From Candidatus Electrothrix scaldis (GTDB taxonomy: Bacteria; Desulfobacterota; Desulfobulbia; Desulfobulbales; Desulfobulbaceae): DNA of 64,000 bases. Below, piece after piece: positions 34,443-41,839 of the stretch (its first letter is position 1; each line of letters begins with the position of its first letter). A program made the translations under genes and the position numbers. The DNA is taken from the NCBI GenBank assembly GCA_033584155.1, contig CP138355.1:1999501-2063500 (forward strand). Direction: 5' to 3'. The notes under the pieces are model-generated. The model had not been told where the DNA came from and searched no databases. It worked only from the letters and a program-made list of their open reading frames with translations.

Positions 34443-36012
34443 AGGCATGAATATCTAACGGTTGCAAAAGGGTCTTTTCCTCCTGCAAGGAAAGCCCCAG
34501 CGGCTCCAGCAGGATGCGGATATCAGCCAGAGCCACCTCGCCTTCAGTCGGGGAGCGGAGCATAATCACGAAATCATCACCATAGCGCACAACCCGATAG
34601 CCCATTGCAGCCAATTGCTCATCAAAATCATCCAGGTAGAGATTGGAGAGCAGCGGGGAAAGCGGGCTGCCCTGGAGCAGGCCTTTGTCACGGGGGATGA
34701 TGCCTTCCGGTCCGGCAACCTGGGTTCGTATGCATTGCCGCAGAAGCTGGCGCATCCGGGTGTCGGCAAGGGGCAGGACGGCATCCAGCTTGTCCTCCAG
34801 ATTTTGCCAGCAGATCTGGTCGAAAAAGGAGGCGATATCTGCTTTGAGCACGTAGCTGAATCCTTCGTGAAATGCCTCAATGATCCGTTTTTTGGCCATG
34901 TTGCGGGAACGGTGCGGTCGATAGCCAATGACTGCGTCGGTGAATAATTTGTCCAGGACCGGGCTGAGCAGGGTGTTGAGCAGGAAATGAATGAAATGGC
35001 CTTCTGCTGGCAGGATGGCGATACTGCGCAGGCTCCCGTCCTTTTTCGGAATACCGGCATGATGAGCTGGCCCGAGGTTCAGGCGCTGATCCAGCAGGGC
35101 CTGATGGAATTCCTCTTCCGCCTGTTCCGGAGCCAACAGCTCACCGGCAATATCGGTCTCGTGGTCACTCTGTTCCAGGAAGTCACGGCGCAGGCCGAGA
35201 AAGAGGGTGCGGTCAGTGAGCTGCGACTCAAAAAAAACACGGTTATGGACGAGCCGATAATGGCCCAGGCCAAAGGAACTGCGTCTGCCACTGCTGATTT
35301 CTGAGCAGAGCAGGAGAAGGGGATAGACAGGGCTGATGTCGCCCCGGAGATAGAGAGGGCCGACGGTTCCGTTCAGATATTGTTTGCCCTGATTACTGCC
35401 GGAATCCCGTCGGCGTTCATAGTATTCCCAATAGCAGGAGAGCAACCGTAACCCGGCCCAGGTGGCCTCAATGCCGGGCAGATGCAGGTTGAAGGTCCGT
35501 TTGATCCGGGCCTCCAGCTTGCGGAAAAAGATGTCCCGGTCAATGAGATGGCGCTGGCTCCGCTCTTTGGGGGTAAAGGGCAAAGGCGTGATGAAATCCA
35601 GGCAGATTTCCTGTGCGTTGAGCAGGGGATTTTCTTGGAGCAGATCATTCAGGGAGCGGGGGCGGGCAGGCGCATGACTGTGCAGGGCAAAGTTGTTGCG
35701 GGGATTATTCAGGTGTTCGCTGAGTCCGCTGAGAAAGCGGGGGCCGATAGTGTTGTCGCTGCCCGGGAAGACCAGTTCCAGGGGATAGAGTGTGTTTTTG
35801 CGGATGCGTTCGTCCGGCGGTCCTTCCAAGGGGTGATAAAAATATTCATGATGTGCAATGCCTGCCCGTTTGGCAGCCTCTTTGCAAATGGCGGCAAACA
35901 CGGCCAGAGGGTGCTGGCGGGCAAAGGTGTTGCGGGTGTTGCGCAGTTCGAGACGGAGAGTTTGCCAGGAAAGATCAAGCAGGGGCCGGAAACAGGAAAG
36001 GATTTCTTGCAT
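34414..36012 (-). CDS. Cas6-reverse transcriptase fusion, truncated (no Cas1 domain)
   Basis: 532 residues. Residues 1 to ~265 are a Cas6-like RAMP region ending in a Gly-rich SFGLGHYRL loop; it would cut pre-crRNA. Residues ~300-515 are a reverse transcriptase: KKDGSLRSIAILP, KADIASFFDQI (catalytic Asp), GLLQGSPLSPLLSNLYL and RYGDDFVIML (YGDD at 477-480), all intact. Known Cas6-RT-Cas1 proteins continue through the RT thumb into Cas1. Here the frame stops 52 residues after YGDD, the last eight residues (after HAW) being encoded by leader sequence. Cas2 is 27 bases upstream. cDNA synthesis may be possible; spacer integration would need a Cas1 from elsewhere. Confidence 0.85.
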   Translation of the reverse strand: MQEILSCFRPLLDLSWQTLRLELRNTRNTFARQHPLAVFAAICKEAAKRAGIAHHEYFYHPLEGPPDERIRKNTLYPLELVFPGSDNTIGPRFLSGLSEHLNNPRNNFALHSHAPARPRSLNDLLQENPLLNAQEICLDFITPLPFTPKERSQRHLIDRDIFFRKLEARIKRTFNLHLPGIEATWAGLRLLSCYWEYYERRRDSGSNQGKQYLNGTVGPLYLRGDISPVYPLLLLCSEISSGRRSSFGLGHYRLVHNRVFFESQLTDRTLFLGLRRDFLEQSDHETDIAGELLAPEQAEEEFHQALLDQRLNLGPAHHAGIPKKDGSLRSIAILPAEGHFIHFLLNTLLSPVLDKLFTDAVIGYRPHRSRNMAKKRIIEAFHEGFSYVLKADIASFFDQICWQNLEDKLDAVLPLADTRMRQLLRQCIRTQVAGPEGIIPRDKGLLQGSPLSPLLSNLYLDDFDEQLAAMGYRVVRYGDDFVIMLRSPTEGEVALADIRILLEPLGLSLQEEKTLLQPLDIHAWEGRFTKSP

Positions 36013-36039
36013 GATCGGGAAGATAACTTTGCAATGAAA

Positions 36040-36321
36040 TCAGACGATAAAGGCATAGCCGCTGTCCGGGGAAGGCGGGGCCGTGCCGATTTCACAACGT
36101 TTTGCCTGCTTGTTGAGATGATAGATCTGGAGGAAGCCGCTTTGCAGGTTCAGCTTTTCCAGTTCCTCTTCCAGCTTTGCCTTGCCGCTTGCTGAGAGGG
36201 AGCATTCAAAGACCGATTTCTGGACCCGGAAGCCGTATCCGCTCAGCACCTTGCTGACCCGGTTCCGTTCCCGTTGGTTGCTGATATCATAGGCGATCAC
36301 GTATCGGCTGAAGTTGCTCAT
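36040..36321 (-). CDS. cas2: CRISPR-associated endoribonuclease Cas2
   Basis: 93 residues of the ferredoxin-like Cas2 fold: RYVIAYDISNQRERNRVSK at the start, with the conserved Asp of the YDIS motif, YGFRVQKSVFEC in the middle, and YHLNKQAKRCEIG before the C-terminal strand. It normally bridges two Cas1 dimers during spacer integration. It sits between array 3 and cas6-RT, all on the - strand. No Shine-Dalgarno is visible before ATG. Confidence 0.92.
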   Translation of the reverse strand: MSNFSRYVIAYDISNQRERNRVSKVLSGYGFRVQKSVFECSLSASGKAKLEEELEKLNLQSGFLQIYHLNKQAKRCEIGTAPPSPDSGYAFIV

Positions 36322-36328
36322 AGTATAA

Positions 36329-36362
36329 GGGGAGGGAGGGACACGGCATGCCGTGCCCCTCC
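36329..36362. repeat. Palindromic repeat at the distal end of array 3
   Basis: Contains GGACACGGCATGCCGTGCCC, a perfect CACGGCATGCCGTG palindrome related to the elements at 32985 and 33621. It lies between the cas2 start and the first repeat of array 3. Confidence 0.6.
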
Positions 36363-36365
36363 TGT

Positions 36366-36888
36366 GTCATAACCCAGGACGTCCCGGAGTGTCATTGTGA
36401 CAGAAGAAGAAGAAGTCTCAAAAACGATGATTACGGTCATAACCCAGGACGTCCCGGAGTGTCATTGTGACGCAAAGTTAAGATTGTTGGCGATTGTGGC
36501 GATCAGTCATAACCCAGGACGTCCCGGAGTGTCATTGTGACGGAACAATATGGTGATGAAAATGGGAGTGAGTCATAACCCAGGACGTCCCGGAGTGTCA
36601 TTGTGACATTTACTAAAGGCTGATAAAGCAAAGAGGGAAAGTCATAACCCAGGACGTCCCGGAGTGTCATTGTGACACAAGTGGGTAAACTTCTTGATTA
36701 TACCGATTTTTAGTCATAACCCAGGACGTCCCGGAGTGTCATTGTGACAAAAAAATCGCAATATTAAGTGCTGTATTAGTATTGTCATAACCCAGGACGT
36801 CCCGGAGTGTCATTGTGACGATACCGAGGCTACGATCGAAACGGCTGATAACGTCATAACCCAGGACGTCCCGGAGTGTCATTGTGAC
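36366..36888 (-). CRISPR. CRISPR array 3: 8 repeats, 7 spacers
   Basis: Repeats at 36366, 36436, 36506, 36572, 36641, 36713, 36784 and 36853, identical to those of arrays 1 and 2; spacers of 30-36 bases. Here the distal repeat has the normal GTC edge. The leader follows on the right (36889 on). Transcription on the - strand would continue into cas2. The spacer at 36472 shares a 14-base core with the array 2 spacer at 34171. Confidence 0.98.
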
Positions 36889-37200
36889 TCTGCCTCTTTT
36901 TGTACCCATGAAATCAGTTCCTTGTCAAGCACTTTTTGTAGTACCTCCCTTCCCCAACCCCTTTTTACTTCCATTTTGCACGAGGTCCTACACTGTGTTG
37001 GTTTTGTCGAATAATAACGTAAACTCAATGAGATATTTATATTCTGAAAAGTTGGTTTAACCGATTGATTCAAAAGGGTTTCCTGAAGAATTTTTCTGAA
37101 AAAGGCTCATTTTTCCCATTGGCAGGCAAAAAGGCCGTCAAAATGCCCGGAATCCGACCCAGGATTTTTTGACGCCAAGAATATAACAGAACATTAAATA
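36889..37200 (-). promoter_or_regulatory. CRISPR leader copy 3 with candidate promoter
   Basis: Near-identical to leader 1 over the first ~190 bases. Candidate - strand promoter: TTGACA at 36923-36928, TACAAA at 36899-36904, 18-base spacer. The remaining ~250 bases up to the divergent gene at 37447 are AT-rich with a partial GGGGCAAGACCTGCG repeat at 37266 and should also carry that gene's promoter. Confidence 0.75.
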
Positions 37201-37446
37201 AATAGCTATTAAATAGAGGTTAAGGGAGGCAGCAGGAAAGAACTCTCCCTATTTCGGTTGAGAGCTGGAGGGGCAAGACCTGCGTGGCTGCCCGGTATAA
37301 CGGGGTGGACTCATTTTTCTCCTCGCAGGCCTTGGCAAATCAGGCTATTGTCTTGTTTTCATAAGACCTGAAAAAACCCCGGCCCCTTGAACATCATATA
37401 GAGGGGAAGCCGCCCAACCCAAATTTTACAGCATTGAGAGGAGAGC

Positions 37447-38991
37447 ATGAGTAAGCGCGAAGAAACAGCGTCCTTCCACCTGACGCTGTTTGCCGTCTAT
37501 AAAAGAGTTGATAAACACCCGGAGCCGACCTTTCTCTATACTAATAGAGAAGGCGAATCACGCAACCTTCCTTTTTTGCAGCCAGAAGAGGATAATCGTA
37601 AGGCGGTGAAAAGTGCTCTGCACCGACTCCAGCCCCTTGCCCGCCGTATTTTTTCCGCAGACAGGCATGTCTTTTACAGTCTGCCCAAAGAGCTGGCTGA
37701 TGCATTGGGGCAGGTTTGGCATCTTGGCAATGATGAGCTCCCCCTCCGCTTTACCGGGGCCGGTGGCGTCAGGATGGAGGAGGATTATCTGCTGCTGTAT
37801 CTTGAGGTGCAGCCTCATCTTCCTGTGATGAATACGAAAGCTCTTGCTGAGACATCAGTGCGCTTATGTAACAGGCTTTCCTATGCCGGGCAGCTGCATG
37901 GTCCGGCAAAAAAGGTCAATATACCGAAGAACAGCCTGTTAACAAGGTCTTTTCGTGATGAAAAGGATGAGCAGGTCGCGCAGCGCCATTTTCAGGGGAA
38001 TTCAAGTAAGGAAACATTGGAACAGCCGCTGATCAAGGGGCTGTTAGGCGAGACCCTCGCGCTTGAGGATATGTTTGCCACCATTGCCGGACCTGGCTGG
38101 GAGTCCATGCTCGGTGACCGCTTCCTGCTTAATTCCCTGTTGGTCACGCCGACGGATGAAGAGGTTCCAGAATGCAACAGCAGAGAACAGGACGATCTCA
38201 TTCGGCGGGCCAGAGGTATGAGTTGGTCCTACCATCCCCCGGCAACTGAAGATCTGGCAGGGCATGTTATTCCGGTGCGGACCTTCAGGAATATCCTCTT
38301 TATGGCAGCGAATGAGGGGGTTGCCGGTCATGTTAAGCCTGCTCCAGGCCAGGACTTTCTTTGTCATCAGTTTTCTGCCCGTTACCGGACTGAATATATG
38401 CTGCTTTTTATTCTGGCTGTATATCAACATTATCGTCTTGCAGCCATGCTCTATACATGTGTGCAAGGTATAGAGGAGCAGGGCGGTAAAGGAGACAAAG
38501 GAGAGGGAGGCGATATGGAGTATTTGCGTTGGCTGCGTAAAGAGTTGGTGCTCCATGAATTGCAATATATCAATACCCAGCCAGCCTTTTTGACCAATTA
38601 CCAGCAGTATTATTGCGGGCTGCGGCAGGGCCTGCACACGGAAGCACTGGTTGTGAAATTACGCCATACCTTGACCGAGCTGGATATTTTGTTGGCCGCA
38701 GAAGAACAGCGTAGGGAGGAAAGAGAGCAGCATGCGAAAAAAGCTCAGAAGCGGCGGGACGAAAACGCCAAGATGCTTTTGGCAATGATCGCTGAAGCCT
38801 TTGCTTTGCCATACTATTTGTACAGCTTTTTGGTACATGCCTTCCATCTTAAGGAGGATGGTTGGTGTATTTGGGTGGCCTTAGCCTTTACAGGCTTGGT
38901 GACTTGGACTGTTGTGAACAATACTTGGCGGATGATGAGAGGAAAAGAGCCTTGGTCTGCTGTGCAACGGTTGTTTCAGCGAGAAAGCTAG
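37447..38991 (+). CDS. CorA-like membrane protein next to the CRISPR locus, function unknown
   Basis: 514 residues, well-placed start (GAGAGGAGAGC before ATG). A ~370-residue soluble N-terminal region is followed by long helices, a strongly charged coiled-coil-like segment (EEQRREEREQHAKKAQKRR), and two closely spaced membrane spans at about 442-466 and 470-491. The C-terminal tail is short and basic. Large cytoplasmic domain, helical stalk and two C-terminal spans is the CorA plan, but the GMN motif is absent. CorA-like proteins are known partners of some type III systems, where a Cas10-made nucleotide activates them; here Cas10 looks unable to make one. Confidence 0.7.
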   Translation: MSKREETASFHLTLFAVYKRVDKHPEPTFLYTNREGESRNLPFLQPEEDNRKAVKSALHRLQPLARRIFSADRHVFYSLPKELADALGQVWHLGNDELPLRFTGAGGVRMEEDYLLLYLEVQPHLPVMNTKALAETSVRLCNRLSYAGQLHGPAKKVNIPKNSLLTRSFRDEKDEQVAQRHFQGNSSKETLEQPLIKGLLGETLALEDMFATIAGPGWESMLGDRFLLNSLLVTPTDEEVPECNSREQDDLIRRARGMSWSYHPPATEDLAGHVIPVRTFRNILFMAANEGVAGHVKPAPGQDFLCHQFSARYRTEYMLLFILAVYQHYRLAAMLYTCVQGIEEQGGKGDKGEGGDMEYLRWLRKELVLHELQYINTQPAFLTNYQQYYCGLRQGLHTEALVVKLRHTLTELDILLAAEEQRREEREQHAKKAQKRRDENAKMLLAMIAEAFALPYYLYSFLVHAFHLKEDGWCIWVALAFTGLVTWTVVNNTWRMMRGKEPWSAVQRLFQRES

Positions 38992-39025
38992 GTAAACGAA
39001 AATACATTTGAAAATACATTTAAAA

Positions 39026-39054
39026 CACCACCAGTTCTTGTTGAACTGGTGGTG
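39026..39054. terminator. Perfect hairpin terminator between convergent genes
   Basis: 12-bp perfect stem CACCACCAGTTC / GAACTGGTGGTG with a 5-base loop. On the - strand it is followed by TTTTAAATG, ten bases after the lipoprotein stop, so it fits best as that gene's terminator; it can also stop the CorA-like transcript. Confidence 0.75.
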
Positions 39055-39063
39055 CCGATGTTC

Positions 39064-39279
39064 TCATGGATAGTAGTAGTACCTCGGTGGTGGGGGCACA
39101 GGAGTGATAACTCTCGGTGCCGGGACCACAACGGGTCGGCGATACACTCTTGCTGGGGGGTGGTGATACGCTCTTGGTGCTCTTACCGCAGGATAAGGCA
39201 TTGGTGGCGGAGGGATGTAACATCCGCCGAGCAGAAATGCCAGTGCTGTCAGAGTGAAAAGTATAGCTATCTTTTTCAT
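39064..39279 (-). CDS. small Pro/Tyr-rich lipoprotein, 71 aa
   Basis: Lipoprotein signal with lipobox LLGGC (Cys near residue 20). The mature part is 50 residues dominated by Pro, Arg, Tyr and Val (IPPPPMPYP, VYRRPVVVPAPRV, ending RYYYYP). No fold or function recognised. First of four similar lipoprotein genes on this strand. Confidence 0.7.
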   Translation of the reverse strand: MKKIAILFTLTALAFLLGGCYIPPPPMPYPAVRAPRAYHHPPARVYRRPVVVPAPRVITPVPPPPRYYYYP

Positions 39280-39442
39280 GGTGTCATCTATTAGGTGAAG
39301 AGGAAGCCCTTATTTTCCCAGAAATCTTCTAAGTAACAAAGCGTATATGTTGTTGTTATTTTGAAGTTTGGTCCCGGCCACAGGCCGGGAGAGCGCTTTC
39401 CAATGGAAGAAAAGGGCTTCATGTTAATCCCACTATACCCTA

Positions 39443-39703
39443 TTAATATGGGTATGGGCATACCGGTTTGTAGACTGGCGGGCAATCACAGCTTGGCTTC
39501 GGTTTACACTCAGGTTTCTTCTCTTCTTTTTTCTTCTCTTCTTCTTTCTTTTTCGTAATGTCTACGTTGACCTTGATCGGTGGCGGACATTGGGCTCCCT
39601 TATAAGCGTAACCACGATAGTATGGGCCATACGGAGAAACGTAGCAACCACTAAGGATAGTTGCCGCAACAGCCAAGGAAAGAAAGATACTCAGTTTTTT
39701 CAT
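39443..39703 (-). CDS. small lipoprotein with Lys/Glu and Cys/Pro segments, 86 aa
   Basis: Start set at the ATG before KKLSIFLSLAVAATILSGC (lipobox LSGC); the frame extends further up without support. The mature part begins YVSPYGPYYRGYAYKG, has a Lys/Glu helix (KKKEEEKKKEEKK) and ends with Cys-Pro-rich CDCPPVYKPVCPYPY. Possibly peptidoglycan- or surface-associated; unknown. Confidence 0.65.
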   Translation of the reverse strand: MKKLSIFLSLAVAATILSGCYVSPYGPYYRGYAYKGAQCPPPIKVNVDITKKKEEEKKKEEKKPECKPKPSCDCPPVYKPVCPYPY

Positions 39704-39835
39704 GATGTTTTTTACCTCTTTTTTTGGGGATGGCAGAAATAAATCGGTCCACTTATACATACAACCGATTTTAGTTACCTGTTGTGCAATACAAAATGTT
39801 TTCCGTGCTGTCTGGATACAACCCCTTGTTGTGCC

Positions 39836-40636
39836 TTAGGGGCAACAAGAGGTAGGGGGCGGACAGCAAGCCGGTTTTGGTTTAGGTTTCGGTAATGGTG
39901 GAGGGCAATTGCCACTACCATATCGAGGAGCTGAACCATATTTAGAATATGATGAGCGTACCATTGCTGAAGGGGTATATGTTGTTGAGGGAACAACATA
40001 TCGAGGCATTGACGTCGTGACGACAGAGGGAACAGTCATCCTGGTTACTGGTCTCGTTATAGTTGTTGATGGATAGCTGTAGCGTTTGCTGATATAGCTT
40101 GATGGTGCAATGTAGCTTCTCCCCATTGAGCGAACTATAGGGGCAGGCCGTACTATAGAGGAGTAGGGACGAGTAATTGGTGTAGATGTTCTAACCACCA
40201 CAGGCGTGTAGGTGCGGGTGACGGTCCTGGAGTTTCGAATCACAGGCGTATAATTGCGAGTAACCGGTTGAGACCTCCGAATCACAGGTGTATAAGTGCG
40301 AGTAACCGGTTGAGACCTTCGAATTACAGGTGTATAGGTCCGGGAAATTGGCTTAGACCTCCGAATCACAGGCGTATAAGTGCGAGTAACCGGCTTAGAC
40401 CTCCGAACCACTGGCGCGTAGGTACGTGTAACAGGCCGGGAAGAGCGAACAACTGGATCAGATACATATGTACGCCGTACAGGGACCGCTACTCTGTTTC
40501 CTGTATGGGTTGTCGTGGAAACGCTCTGCGTTGTCGATGTGAACGTATGCACCGTCTGCGACGTTGGACCTGAATATCCGCATGCTGTTACCAGTCCAGC
40601 AGCAAGTACTGAGGTGAGTAACGAGGTTATCTTCAT
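39836..40636 (-). CDS. repeat-rich lipoprotein, 266 aa
   Basis: Lipobox VTACG at about residues 16-20, then a TVHTFTSTTQSVSTT segment and about eight tandem ~14-residue repeats of the form RTYTPVIRRSQPV between residues 55 and 155. The tail is Pro/Lys/Cys-rich and ends CCPPPTSCCP. The repeats are strongly basic with regular Tyr and Pro. The head segment is shared with the 55-residue lipoprotein at 40681. Function unknown. Confidence 0.75.
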   Translation of the reverse strand: MKITSLLTSVLAAGLVTACGYSGPTSQTVHTFTSTTQSVSTTTHTGNRVAVPVRRTYVSDPVVRSSRPVTRTYAPVVRRSKPVTRTYTPVIRRSKPISRTYTPVIRRSQPVTRTYTPVIRRSQPVTRNYTPVIRNSRTVTRTYTPVVVRTSTPITRPYSSIVRPAPIVRSMGRSYIAPSSYISKRYSYPSTTITRPVTRMTVPSVVTTSMPRYVVPSTTYTPSAMVRSSYSKYGSAPRYGSGNCPPPLPKPKPKPACCPPPTSCCP

Positions 40637-40680
40637 GAGTTCTTCATCTCCTGAATAATATAATATTCGGTTTTGTACAG

Positions 40681-40848
40681 TTAGTAGCGATAGGGATACC
40701 CTTCACCATAATAGGTGGAAGTTTGGACGGATTGTGTTGATGTTGAGTAGGTATGTACTACCCGTGATGTCGGGGGCGCGTAATAACATCCGCTCAATAA
40801 GAAAGCGGTAAGGGCGAATACAATCAACATGAGTCCTGGTTTTTTCAT
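40681..40848 (-). CDS. small lipoprotein, 55 aa, too short for routine ORF cut-offs
   Basis: ATG at 40848 preceded by GTGGGGA; TAA at 40681-40683. Signal KPGLMLIVFALTAFLLSGC with a good lipobox, then YYAPPTSRVVHTYSTSTQSV and a Tyr/Gly end. The VHTYSTSTQSVQTST part closely matches VHTFTSTTQSVSTTT of the neighbouring 266-residue lipoprotein, so the two are paralogous at the head. 44 bases separate them. Confidence 0.7.
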   Translation of the reverse strand: MKKPGLMLIVFALTAFLLSGCYYAPPTSRVVHTYSTSTQSVQTSTYYGEGYPYRY

Positions 40849-40948
40849 AACATCCCCACTTTCTAAAAAAATTATCTGTGCAATATGATTAAGTTTCCTG
40901 TTTTTTCTCTTCTTCTTATTGGGATACTATAGGAAAATCTTTAAATAC

Positions 40949-41839
40949 TCAAGTTTTTTCTTGGCTATATTTGTCTGAACAGCTTGTTTTTTCCTGTTTT
41001 CTTCGGTGCTTTGCTGTGATTTTGAGGCTCAGTAAGTAGCAGATCGTCGCAATAAGAATAATAACTGAACCGCTGGGTAGATCGAAAGAAAAGCTTACTC
41101 CAAGGCCACTTACTATGAACAGGGAAGAGAGAAGAACAGCCAGTCCCATCATTTGCCGGATACCTGAAGCGAGGTTGCCTGCAATGGCCGCTGGTAGGGT
41201 CAGCAGGGCTATTACCATAATAATGCCGACGATGCGGACAAGCAGGACTATGGTCAAGGCGGTCAGGCAGAGGAGCAGGAGGTAGAGCCAGCGGGTATGG
41301 ACCCCTCTGAGCTGGGTGTATTCCTCGTCGAAACAGAGCGCAACCAGCTTATTGTAAAAAATTCCGACTACGGACAGGATAACAAGATCCAGCAGGATAA
41401 CAAAATAGATGTCCTCTTTACTAATAAGTAGGATATTACCGAAGAGGTAGGACATGGGGTCAAAATAGCCTGGGGTCGCAGCGATAAACAGAAAGCCTAT
41501 GGACATCCCTCCTGCCCAAAGCGCCCCAATAATGGAATCTTCCCGTTGTCCTGTTTTTTTGCTTACCCGAGCCAAAATTAATGCAGCGAGCAGGGCGACA
41601 ATGGCTGCGCCTCGAACAGGGGTGATCCAGGGGATACCAACTACGTTCTGGAGGTAAAGGCCTCCCCCTATACCGGCCAATACGCAATGGGAAATAGCTC
41701 CGGCAATATAGCTGATTCGGCGTACCACCACAAAAGTCCCGATAATACCAAAGGAAACAGAGGCAAGCAGGCCTGTAATCAGGGCATAGCGCAGAAAGGG
41801 CAGGTCAGGATCAAGGAGAGCGGCCAGGAGTTCAGTCAT
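40949..41839 (-). CDS. znuB: zinc/metal ABC transporter permease
   Basis: 296 residues from the ATG at 41839, which overlaps the znuC stop by eight bases with GGAGG eight bases upstream. About eight hydrophobic spans and the ABC-3 family pattern (FVVVRRISYIAGAISHCVLAGIG and LLTLPAAIAGNLA, with a cytoplasmic loop between). With ZnuC and ZnuA it imports Zn (possibly Mn) across the inner membrane. Confidence 0.9.
   Translation of the reverse strand: MTELLAALLDPDLPFLRYALITGLLASVSFGIIGTFVVVRRISYIAGAISHCVLAGIGGGLYLQNVVGIPWITPVRGAAIVALLAALILARVSKKTGQREDSIIGALWAGGMSIGFLFIAATPGYFDPMSYLFGNILLISKEDIYFVILLDLVILSVVGIFYNKLVALCFDEEYTQLRGVHTRWLYLLLLCLTALTIVLLVRIVGIIMVIALLTLPAAIAGNLASGIRQMMGLAVLLSSLFIVSGLGVSFSFDLPSGSVIILIATICYLLSLKITAKHRRKQEKTSCSDKYSQEKT

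Noticed and set aside
34462-36195. Long + strand ORFs opposite cas6-RT
   Set aside because: Antisense shadows of a GC-rich gene; no domain likeness, while the - strand frame carries RT and Cas6 motifs.
25908-38991. A stand-alone cas1 or a nucleotide-activated Csm6/Csx1 gene in the locus
   Set aside because: All frames between 25.9 and 39 kb were read; none shows Cas1 or CARF-HEPN features.
40268-40573. + strand ORF rich in Arg, Pro and Asn repeats
   Set aside because: Mirror of the repeat region of the lipoprotein at 39836-40636, which has a lipobox and a proper start.
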